DNA of 27,500 nucleotides. It comes from Schizochytrium sp. TIO01 (Eukaryota > Sar > Bigyra > Thraustochytrida > Thraustochytriidae). The notes below the pieces were generated by a model. It was not told where the DNA came from, did no database searches, and worked only from the letters and a program-made list of their open reading frames with translations. A program made the translations under genes and the position numbers. The stretch covers positions 1,937,501 through 1,965,000 of the forward strand of contig SMSO01000034.1 in NCBI GenBank assembly GCA_004764695.1, in the 5' to 3' direction. Shown piece after piece: positions 10,726-19,756 of the stretch (position 1 is its first letter; each line of letters opens with the position of its first letter).

Positions 10726-11872
10726 AATAGTATGTAAAGCCAATAGTTTCTTTCAACGGATGAATCATAATGTAGAGGAGTAATTTTAAATTCATCATTG
10801 TAGAATATGTCTTGGAACACTGATAAAGCTTATCATGTGGGATTCTATTCAGTCAAGTAGCCAGATTAAAATATGCAGTTCGTGGGGCGCAGCAAAATTT
10901 AAAAACTCTGTGCTGAGATTACCAAGCAAAGAGTTTTGTGGAGAAGAGTCATTGTCACACTATTAAAAGTTCTCGTAGTCTAGGACTTATAAGAATATGA
11001 CTATCAAATACGAAGGAGTGAGACCAAGGAAAGTCATAAGTGAATATGAAATACACAACCAAAGAATTATGTTGAACAAACGAGCTAGCCTCACCCCTTG
11101 AGCTCTGAGTTTTAACAGTCTTAGTCTCCGACTCAGGGTATGAACTGTTCCACCTGTTAAAGATTTTTACGCAGCAGCAGTGGATCATTTACTAGGACAG
11201 TAAATCCTCGAATGCACAAAACTCTTGAAGTTTCGGTGCTGAGTGTTCATCTTCAAGGTTTGCAATCGCTAACTGTGTACGCCGAAGCATAAAAAGATGC
11301 CTCCATCTTCACGTATAACCTTTGGCTGCTTAGAGATCCTCTTTGAGTAGCCTCCTCCTATAGCGATTGTGCATTTACTTTGTAGCTTCTCTGGTATCCA
11401 CAATTCTGTCATTGTCTCGCAATCTCAGATTGATGGAGTAAACTGATTCCTTTATCACTCTGTGCGTCATTGCAATGCTCTCTTCAATAAAAAATTGAAG
11501 AACAACTTAAGATGTAATCAGGAAGGCAATGTACTGCCTTTGGAGGTTCGTTGAGTCAACTTTGTTCTGAGAGATAAAGATATGGAATTTAAATGGTTTT
11601 CTTGAGAAGAGTCCATGCTTCGAATAGTAAATCTGGATACATGGCATACCAAGATCAAAGAGTTTCGAGGATTAAATAACTGATGGTTTCCTTCTAGCTT
11701 TCAAAAGTTGTCTGGAGTGCAAAGGTTTGTGTTCAGAGTCTGATCTTTACGATAGACTTATTGTGAAATAGTAAATAGTTACCAAGAAAGAATCAATCTC
11801 CCTATTACTCAGGTCGTCATAGGTTCGGAGAAAGGGTTGCGTCTGTAATACTACTTTAGCTCCTGCCTTTGA
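10726..11872. other. Intergenic region, possible undetected upstream exons
   Basis: No exon could be fixed here. If the plus-strand exon ending at 12139 belongs to a spliced gene, its upstream exons should lie in this stretch. Candidate acceptors occur (for example near 11390 and 11430), but I found no phase-consistent coding sequence between them. Confidence 0.4.
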
Positions 11873-12139
11873 TGGCGTTCTTATGCAAATTGGAAAAGCC
11901 CAGCACCTCGCAACCGAGAGGAAATCGTCACATTAAAGGTTTCAGTGCCGTTAGAAGAACTGCATTTTGGCTTTGATGAAAAAATAAATAAAAAGTTGCT
12001 TTCCGAAATGAGAACTATTGAGAACTGCCAAAGAGAGATGAATCAAAAAAGTATTTTTGAGTTTGTTTTGCGACGATTTGGCTTAAACCTAGAGCTTGCG
12101 GTGTTGCTGAATGAATTATCGAAGGAGCGGAGAGAGTAA
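11873..12139 (+). CDS. Probable 3' exon of an unidentified protein
   Basis: A plus-strand frame is open from after TGA 11870-11872 to TAA 12137-12139 (88 codons), with no ATG at its beginning. It is therefore either a terminal exon, entered at an acceptor such as the AG at 11902-11903 or 11944-11945, or a chance frame. The peptide is charged and amphipathic: REEIVTLKVSVPLEELHFGF, then KLLSEMRTIENCQ, then FVLRRFGLNLELAVLLNEL and a basic end. VSVPLEELHFGF faintly recalls the C-terminal region of DnaJ proteins, but the rest does not, so I assign no function. AATAAA lies 26 bases after the stop (12165-12170). The gene would converge on the LRR-kinase gene that ends at 12440. Confidence 0.4.
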   Translation, partial: WRSYANWKSPAPRNREEIVTLKVSVPLEELHFGFDEKINKKLLSEMRTIENCQREMNQKSIFEFVLRRFGLNLELAVLLNELSKERRE

Positions 12140-12439
12140 AACAAAGTAAGAATTAGTATCTAATAATAAAGTAAATATGCTCCTCAAACTGGAAAAATAA
12201 AGTTAAGAAAGCATATATATCATCAGTGAAATGTTAACGAATCATTACACTGTTCTAAATTATGTTTAATTTATGTTAAGTTTTAGTACGTCCCCTCACC
12301 AAGAACCTTGCCAAAAAAAAACATTATAAATTTTGATCCTGTTGGCAGACGTCGGTACTGTCTGGAGGAGAGCAATTACTTTCTTGCCTTCTAGTCAACA
12401 GCGCTTACGAAAAAGATAATCATTAAAAAATCGAATAAT
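12140..12439. promoter_or_regulatory. Convergent intergenic region with poly(A)-type signals
   Basis: AT-rich 3' flank shared by two convergent genes. AATAAA on plus at 12165-12170 serves the left gene. AATAAA on minus (plus 12439-12444) overlaps the TAA stop of the LRR-kinase gene. Confidence 0.4.
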
Positions 12440-15400
12440 TTATTCCAATCTAAAGTTTGCGACAACAATATCTGGTGTTAGCAAAGGCGACAATAACTCT
12501 TTCAAAACGAGTCGAAGATTTCTATCCTGAATTTTGGCATTCCAGTACTCACGCAGACGTTCTGCGCGGAGCAACTGCCACGCCTCACGAACCTGCTCAA
12601 AAGAATCAGCAAAAAATGGATCTTGCCCAAGTCTTCTTGAACAGGTTCTCACATGATCATGACATGCATCTTCATCCTGAGAACTGTAGCCAAGACACCA
12701 AGCGCAGAAGTGATGACCACAAGTCTCATTACCACACTCTACAGCACAGCAACCGTAAAAATCGTGTACATATGCCTTACAGTTCGGACAACATGTGCTC
12801 AAGATCTTCTCTTGAATATGAAGTAAATGAAGCCGTGCGTCGCGATTCTGTTCATCAGCACGTAAAACTTGTGCTATGCGCCTTTGGATCTCCTTCTCCG
12901 CCCACACTGCTGCTTCATTTTCTGCCTTCATCTTCGCAATCAACAATAGGTGATTCAAAGCAGTTGGTGCAAGACGGGTGATTTCTTGACCTGATATCCT
13001 TCCACTACATTCAGGTTTCATGCATGCCATCGTTCCATCAGCATCCACCCTTACGTTAGCAAGTGGCCGTGCCGCCGCTTCTACTGAAGATTCGATACAG
13101 TCTCTGCAAAGGAAGTCTCCCTCCTCGCAGCTCGTGCCCTCGGAAAGCAGACGCTCCTCCATGCATACTAGACATATCTTGACAGGGATCTTAGGAGCTC
13201 CAAAAGCTTCATGTTGGAGTGCTTGGCGAGCGGTTGGACGCTGGCCAGGGTCTGTTGCTGTAAGAGCATCGATAAGTTTCTGCATTGCAGCGGTTCGCTC
13301 AGTAGGATACAGCTCCTTTAAGCTTATGCCCACAGAGTACATATCCATCGCTGTTTCAAACCTATCTACAGGCCCATTCTGCAACTCGGGGGCAACGTAC
13401 CGTGGCGTTGCTTGAAGTGATGTGTAAGTTGCAGTGTAGTCTGCATTCTTGATGCCGTCAAAGTCGCCGATCAATGGTGTCCCGTTACTTGTGAGGAAAA
13501 TGTTTTCTGGTTTGATGTCACAATGCACAATGCCATGGGTATGTAAATCCGCCACGCCGATAAGCAGACCCATAGCAAGTCGGTCGCGTGCTGCTTTGCT
13601 TTCGTTAGGATGACTCTCAATCCACTTGGCAAGGTCACCTTGCTCGTAGAAAGGCATGACGATACAACCACGCGGTACTCCATGTGCCAGATCAACAAAA
13701 GCACCATTGATACGTATCACGTGCTGAGACACCACTTTGCCCAGATTCGCAACTTGTCTGTAGAAGGTTTTAGATTGACTTGAATGTCCAAGCTGAAACT
13801 CTTTTAGAACCATAGTTTTACCATCTCCATCAAATACTTTCTGGACTCTCTTGCCAACTCTGGAAGCAAGGGGCTCGCCGAGAGGCTTGAAGTCCGAAAC
13901 TGTGACATTCGTCAACCAAAGGTCAGAACATGCTACTTCAAAAACACCCTCTGCACTTACGTGAAGCCTTTCCAGCCAGGCTCTATCTTGCAGCAACTCT
14001 GGATAATGTTCCTGCGCGTGTTGCAGAGTTTCAGCAAGCTTATGACGAAAAGCTTTGCTAAGATCGATAGGGTTGCCTTGAGAGAGAATGAGCTCTTGTT
14101 TTCTGATACGATTTCTAAAATATGCTTGATCTTCCTCATCCATGTCCTCTATTTCGAGTTCTTCGTTGGCTCTCTTCAAAATTTCTGTGGCTATCCTCGA
14201 CTTGTCAAGTTTCTGGTATAATTCTTCAACATCTGAGACAGAAGGTTCTTTCAAACCCAGTACTGCATAGTCATACAGCTCAGAGAGCTCTTTTGGTGTG
14301 TAATTGCTCGCGTCATTCAACGTAGCACTCTCAGAGTATCCTTCAAATCGAGCAAATGTTGAACTTATCGCGCAAAATATTTTGGACAAGTGGGCACGAA
14401 GTGTATCTCCTTGTAGAGCTTTGATCTCTTCCTTGAGAGCACTCTCAAGTTCAGACAACTCGGGTTCTAGCTCCATGGCCTGCTCGGGTGATCTCAGAGC
14501 AACCGATAATCCATCACCAAGTTCTAGCTCAGACAATCGAGAGATGACGCGTTTTACAGCTTGTTGGCTTCGTTCACCAATGTTGTTGAGTTGGTCTTCT
14601 CCACTCCTTTTGTACCCTTCCACGCATTGGCCAGCCTGAATAACGAGTTCTTGGCAGTGTTTGAAGTCATCTGTGATGGTCTCTTCATCGACTGGAGCAA
14701 GGTTGATCTTTAGATCGTTTACCAAACTTTCAACTCTCTCTTTGAATTCTCGCACTGCACTCTCATCACTTTCACAAAGATTGGCGCGAACCCATGGGTA
14801 CACAACCTGCAAAAGTGAATACAGGTACCTCCGTTCGGTGTTCCGCTTTTCGATGAGGCTGGCCAAGCCATCAGCAGAGCTTGCACGAATCTGGCCTTGT
14901 CGCACGTCAAGACTCTCTTTGGAGTTCTTGATGTCAGCGAAAACCTGTCGCAACTTTACTTGGCCAAAGTAGCCCTGGATCGCCGGTCGAACGAATTCCT
15001 CAAGCAGGGCAATCCCAGTCTGCAGGGAGTTTCCTCTGACCCCACCTCGGTCCGCGCGCAAGTCCGAGACTTTCTTGGCAAGCTGCACCACATCAGCAAA
15101 ACTCACGCTCGCTCCATCCGGCCGTTCTCTGAGGCGAACAAGAAGACGTAAGCAAACGAGCAAAATGGTGTTGAAGCAGTAATAAAGGCAAAAGCAAAAG
15201 TTAGGATACCCTCTATCTCAATAACACAATTCGTGGAATGAATAATTACACGATCCCAAACAAAGACTGACCGCATGAACTTACCCAGATCCATCCAAAG
15301 TAGCAAGCCCGGCGCTCTCATCGCCATCTTGCTCGTTCTTGGGCTCTGCAGAAGGCTCGCTTTCTGCAGTCTCTATGGAAGCATAGGAATCGAGCTCTGA

Positions 15401-18400
15401 CGAGAAATCTGCAATGTCCTCTCCAGGAGAACACACCCTTTCGAACAATCGTTTAGGGGTTCCAGAAAAATTGTCATAGCTGCATTTGATAAATCAATGA
15501 ACGAAAGAAAGAGAATAAAAGCGCTTGTTAGAAAAACGATGCACGCAACTAAAGACGGCCTCGCAAGTCCATATGGAGACATGGAGAGAACCATAGAAGG
15601 CAAGGTTCTGCGCAAGCTGGGAATACCAGCAGAGGAAACGGAACTTACTAGATTTGAACAGAAGGACATGCTTTGTGCAGAGACTTTGCGACGGCCTTTG
15701 CGCCCTCCGAGCCAATGTCGTTGTTACGAAGACTGTGAGTATAAATGAATAAGTTTGTTTTATTCATTCGTTGTCAGGAAAGACAGGTCCAGTCAGTTGA
15801 TCCTGTTTTGTTTTGTTTTCCCTCACAATAAAAAGCAATCAGCTCTTCTTCTGCTGCTGCTGCTGCCTAGTATCAAATTATATAGATTTCTTTCTTCTCT
15901 TTGTAAAAAAGAAAAGACTTCTTTGCCTTTCTTTGCGTACCCAACTACGTAAACTACTTAGGTAGTGTACCAGCAGCACTACAAACACCAAGCACTAAAA
16001 ACAAAGAAAGAAAAAGCTTGGTCCTGACTATTACGATAGCTTTCCCTCGTGGATGATTCCACAAACGTACCCAAGTTTAGTCAGGTTCTTGCATCCCTCG
16101 AGTGCCTTTGCGACGGCCTTTGCGCCCTCTGAGCCAATGTCGTTGTTATTAAGACTGTGAGTATAAATGAATAAGTTTGTTTTGTTCATTCGTTGTCAGG
16201 AAAGACAGGTCCAGTCAGTTGATCCTGTTTTGTTTTGTTTTTCCTCACAATAAAAAGCAATCACCTCTTCTTCTTCTGCTGCTGCTGCCTATCAAATTAT
16301 ATAGATTTCCTTCTTCTCTTTGTAAAAAAGAAAAGACTTCTTTGCCTTTCTTTGCGTACCCAACTACGTAAACTACTTAGGTAGTGTACCAGCAGTACTA
16401 CAAACACCAAGCACTCAAAAGAAAGAAAGAAAAAGCTTGGTCCTGACTATTACGATAGCTTTCCCTCGTGGATGATTCCACAAACGTACTATAATTGTTG
16501 AAGGTTCTTGCATCCCTCGAGTGCCTTTGCGACGGCCTTTGCGCCCTCCGAGCCAATGCCATTCTCCTGAAGACTGTGAGTATAAATGAATAAGTTTGTT
16601 TTGTTCATTCGTTGTCAGGAAAGACAGGTCCAGTCAGTTGATCCTGTTTTGTTTTGCTTTTCCTCAATAAAAAGCAATCACCTCTTCTTCTGCTGCTGCT
16701 GCTGCCTATCAAATTATATAGATTTCCTTTTGCCCTTCCTTCTTCTCTTTGTAAACTAACCAACTACGTAAACTACTTAGGTAGTGTACCAGCAGTACTA
16801 CAAACACCAAGCACTAAAAAGAAAGAAAGAAAAAGCTTGGTCCTGACTATTACGATAGCTTTCCCTCGTGGATGATTCCACAAACGTACGCTAAAAATTG
16901 AAGGTTCTTGCATCCCTCGAGTGCCTTTGCGACGGCCTTTGCGCCCTCCGAGCCAATGTCGTTGTTATGAAGACTGTGAGTATAAATGAATAAGTTTGTT
17001 TTGTTCATTCGTTGTCAGGAAAGACAGGTCCAGTCAGTTGATCCTGTTTTGTTTTGTTTTTCCTCACAATATAAAGCAATCACCTCTTCTTCTGCTGCTG
17101 CGTATCACATTATATAGATTTGCTTTTGCGCTTCCTTCTTCTCTTTGTAAAAAAGAAAAGACTTCTTTGCCTTTCTTTGCGTACCCAACTACGTAAACTA
17201 CTTAGGTAGTGTACCAGCAGTACTACAAACACCAAGCACTAAAAACAAAGAAAGAAAAAGCTTGGTCCTGACTATTACGATAGCTTTCCCTCGTGGATGA
17301 TTCCACAAACGTACGCTAAAATTTGAAGGTTCTTGCATCCCTCGAGTGCCTTTGCGACGGCCTTTGCGCCCTCCGAGCCAATGTCGTTGTTATGAAGACT
17401 GTGAGTATAAATGAATAAGTTTGTTTTGTTCATTCGTTGTCAGGAAAGACAGGTCCAGTCAGTTGATCCTGTTTTGTTTTGTTTTTCCTCACAATAAAAA
17501 GCAATCACCTCTTCTTCTTCTGCTGCTGCTGCCTAGTATCAAATTATATAGATTTCCTTCTTCTCTTTGTAAAAAAGAAAAGACTTCTTTGCCTTTCTTT
17601 GCGTACCCAGCTACGTAAACTACTTAGGTAGTGTACCAGCAGTACTACAAACACCAAGCACTGAAAAGAAAGAAAGAAAAAGCTTGGTCTTGACTATTAC
17701 GATAGCTTTCCCTCGTGGATGATTCCACAAACGTACCCAAGTTTAGTCAGGTTCTTGCATCCCTCGAGTGCCTTTGCGACTGCTTTTGCGCCCTCTGAGC
17801 CAATGTCGTGCCCACCAAGACTGTGTTTGTTTGTTTGTTTGTGAACAAGTGAGATTTGTTTTGTTCATTCGTTGTCAGGAAAGACAGGTCCAGTCAGTTG
17901 ATCCTGTTTTGTTTTGTTTTTCCTCACAATAAAAAGCAATCAGCTCTTCTTCTTCTGCTGCTGCTGCCTATCAAATTCTATAGATTTCCTTCTTCTCTTT
18001 GTAAAAAAGAAAAGACTTCTTTGCCTTTCTTTGCGTACCCAACTACGTAAACTACTTAGGTAGTGTACCAGCAGTACTACAAACACCAAGCACTAAAAAC
18101 AAAGAAAGAAAAAGCTTGGTCCTGACTATTACGATAGCTTTCCCTCGTGGATGATTCCACAAACGTACACTAAAGTTTGAAGGTTCTTGCATCCCTCGAG
18201 TGCCTTTGCGACGGCCTTTGCGCCCTCATCGCCAATGTTGTTGTTGTCAAGACTGTGAGTATAAATTCATTCGTTGTCAGGAAAGACAGGTCCAGTCAGT
18301 TGATCCTGTTTTGTTTTGTTTTTCCTCACAATAAAAAGCAATCACCTCTTCTTCTGCTGCTGCTGCTGCTGCCTATCAAATTATATAGATTTCCTTCTTC

Positions 18401-19756
18401 TCTTTGTAAAAAAGAAAAGACTTCTTTGCCTTTCTTTGCGTACCCAACTACGTAAACTACTTAGGTAGTGTACCAGCAGTACTACAAACACCAAGCACTA
18501 AAAACAAAGAAAGAAAAAGCTTGGTCCTGACTATTACGATAGCTTTCCCTCGTGGATGATTCCACAAACGTACTGTAAAGATTGAAGGTTCTTGCATCCC
18601 TCGAGTGCCTTTGCGACGGCCTTTGCGCCCTCATCGCCAATGTTGTTATACTGAAGACTGTGAGTATAAATGAATAAGTTTGTTTTGTTCATTCGTTGTC
18701 AGGAGAGACAGGTCCAGTCAGTTGATCCTGTTTTGTTTTGGTTTTCCGCACAATAAAATCAATCACCTCATCTTGTGCTGCTGCCTATCAAATTATATAG
18801 ATTTCGTTTTGCCCTTCCTTCTTCTCTTTGTAAAAAAGAAAAGACTTCTTTGCCTTTCTTTGCGTACCCAACTACGTAAACTACTTTAGGTAGTGTACCA
18901 GCAGTACTACAAACACCAAGCACTCAAAAGAAAGAAAGAAAAAGCTTGGTCCTGACTATTACGATAGCTTTCCCTCGTGGATGATTCCACAAACGTACTG
19001 TAAAGTTTGAAGGTTCTTGCATCCCTCGAGTGCCTTTGCGACGGCCTTTGCGCCCTCATCGCCAATGTTGTTCTCAGAAAGACTGTGAGTATAAATGAAT
19101 AAGTTTGTTTTGTTCATTCGTTGTCAGGAGAGACAGGTCCAGTCAGTTGATCCTGTTTTGTTTTGGTTTTCCGCACAATAAAATCAATCACCTCATCTTG
19201 TGCTGCTGCCTATCAAATTATATAGATTTCGTTTTGCCCTTCCTTCTTCTCTTTGTAAAAAAGAAAAGACTTCTTTGCCTTTCTAAAGTACCCAACTATG
19301 TAAACTACGTAGGTAGTGTACCAGCAGTGCTTTCGTTTTGATTCCTTTCCCCTAGTACCAACACCACTCAAAATAAAGAAAGAAAAAGCTTGGTTCTGCC
19401 TGTTTCGATAGCTTTCTCTCGTGGATGATTCCACAAACGTACTACAATTTTTGAAGGTTCTTGCATCGCTCGAGTGCCTTTGCGACGGCCTTTGCGCACT
19501 CATCGTTAATGTCGTGCCCACCAAGACTGTGTTTGTTTGTTTGTTTGTGAACAAGTGAGAGTAAGTATATGCCATTTCCAACTTCTTCATGAGTGCCACT
19601 ACTAGTACAAAACTATTCTTCTTCTACAAAGCTGACTACTACAACACATCGACGACGCGATGCCTCCTTCTTCTGTCTCCTCCCTTCTGCATCGTGCACC
19701 TACCGAATCTCCGTCGTATCTTCTCTGATGTCCTCAATTTTGCTTGCCGTAGTCAT
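12440..19756 (-). CDS. LRR - protein kinase - RING/RBR-like fusion protein
   Basis: Thirteen predicted exons: 19756-19704, ten 84-base LRR exons (19526-15649), 15479-15285 and 15128-12440. All junctions are phase 2, and the sum is 3777 bases (1258 residues plus stop). ATG 19756 has an in-frame TGA 24 bases upstream. Residues 18-298 are ten LRRs of ribonuclease-inhibitor type. Residues 299-362 are an acidic Ser/Glu-rich linker. Residues 364-770 are helical and Glu/Lys/Leu-rich. The kinase is at about 771-1005: Lys805 (VLKEF), HCDIKPEN with Asp900, DFD in place of DFG (Asp918), APE at 942-944 and Arg993. Its Gly-loop is degenerate. A RING1-like set follows (C1015, C1018, C1030, C1037, C1040, C1065, C1070), then a charged helix and a RING2-like set (C1143, C1146, C1157, C1161, C1166, C1171, C1174, then CHDHVRTC). 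There is no signal peptide or membrane segment, so it is probably cytosolic. Inferred role: ligand recognition by the LRRs coupled to phosphorylation and ubiquitin transfer. Substrate and partners are unknown. Confidence 0.85.
15129..15284 (-). other. Intron before the helical-kinase-RING exon
   Basis: 156 bases, donor GTAAGTTC, acceptor CGCCTCAG, phase 2 (GG then A makes Gly363). The long minus-strand frame reads through the acceptor as far as 15163 from a TTG, which is not the true start. Confidence 0.8.
15480..15648 (-). other. Intron joining the last LRR exon to the linker exon
   Basis: 169 bases, donor GTAAGTTCC, acceptor AAATGCAG, phase 2. It is unrelated to the repeat-unit introns. 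It explains why the plus strand shows a plausible-looking 83-codon frame across 15497-15748, which is antisense to this intron and the last LRR exon. Confidence 0.8.
15649..19526 (-). repeat. Tandem array of ten LRR exon-intron units
   Basis: Exons in gene order: 19526-19443, 19082-18999, 18657-18574, 18252-18169, 17820-17737, 17398-17315, 16973-16890, 16573-16490, 16154-16071, 15732-15649. Each is exactly 84 bases, phase 2 at both ends, and encodes one 28-residue LRR. The nine intervening introns are 316-360 bases. They begin GTACGTTTGTGGAATC, and most end TACTCACAG. They contain CCAAGC and GCTTGG arms and variable CTT/CTG triplet runs. Residues 9-24 of the units (core EGAKAVAKALEGCKNL) hardly change, while residues 2-5, 25, 26 and 28 vary. 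In order, residues 2-3 read GG, SE, QY, DN, GG, HN, HN, QE, NN, RN. Residues 25-26 and 28 read QK-Y, QT-H, QS-H, QT-V, TK-G, QI-A, QF-A, QQ-Y, TK-G, then VQ and Y. The first and last units differ most from the others. Confidence 0.93.
19527..19703 (-). other. First intron of the LRR-kinase gene
   Basis: 177 bases, donor GTAGGTGC after ATTCG, phase 2, acceptor AACACAG. The acceptor end holds a CAAA-type repeat (GTTT on plus, about 19528-19547), which recurs at the acceptor of LRR exon 5 (17821-17845). It joins a short N-terminal exon (MTTASKIEDIREDTTEI) to the first LRR. Confidence 0.75.

Noticed and set aside
12457-15151. Many plus-strand and minor minus-strand frames of 60-174 codons
   Set aside because: Shadows of the long helical-kinase-RING exon on the minus strand.
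15103-15327. A minus-strand frame beginning MAMRAPGLLLWMDLG that could be the start of the kinase protein
   Set aside because: It reads through the intron 15129-15284 in another frame. The spliced frame EQDGDESAGLATLDGSG joins to the kinase exon in phase.
15497-15748. An 83-codon plus-strand frame with good-looking amino acid composition
   Set aside because: It is antisense to the last LRR exon and its intron. The minus strand has matching phase, splice sites and an LRR motif.
15801-19160. GTTGATCCTG in every array unit, and AGGATCAACTG on its other strand, matching parts of 18S rRNA
   Set aside because: The matches are only 10-11 bases, without extension on either side. Probably chance.
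15755-19341. Repeated plus-strand frames of 64-78 codons in each array unit, suggesting tandem small secreted peptides
   Set aside because: They lie antisense to the near-identical introns of the minus-strand LRR gene, mostly begin with TTG, vary by triplet repeats, and shift frame in the two units at 18680 and 19105. Their recurrence follows from the tandem units.
15649-19526. CRISPR-like or satellite interpretation of the 400-444 bp tandem repeats
   Set aside because: Units are too long for CRISPR, and each contains an LRR exon with conserved phase and splice sites, so the array is genic.
19213-19599. A 128-codon minus frame starting MALMKKLEMAYTYSH as an alternative N-terminus
   Set aside because: It runs through the first intron and shifts frame in the first LRR exon. 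The exon at 19704-19756 gives the correct phase and a donor.
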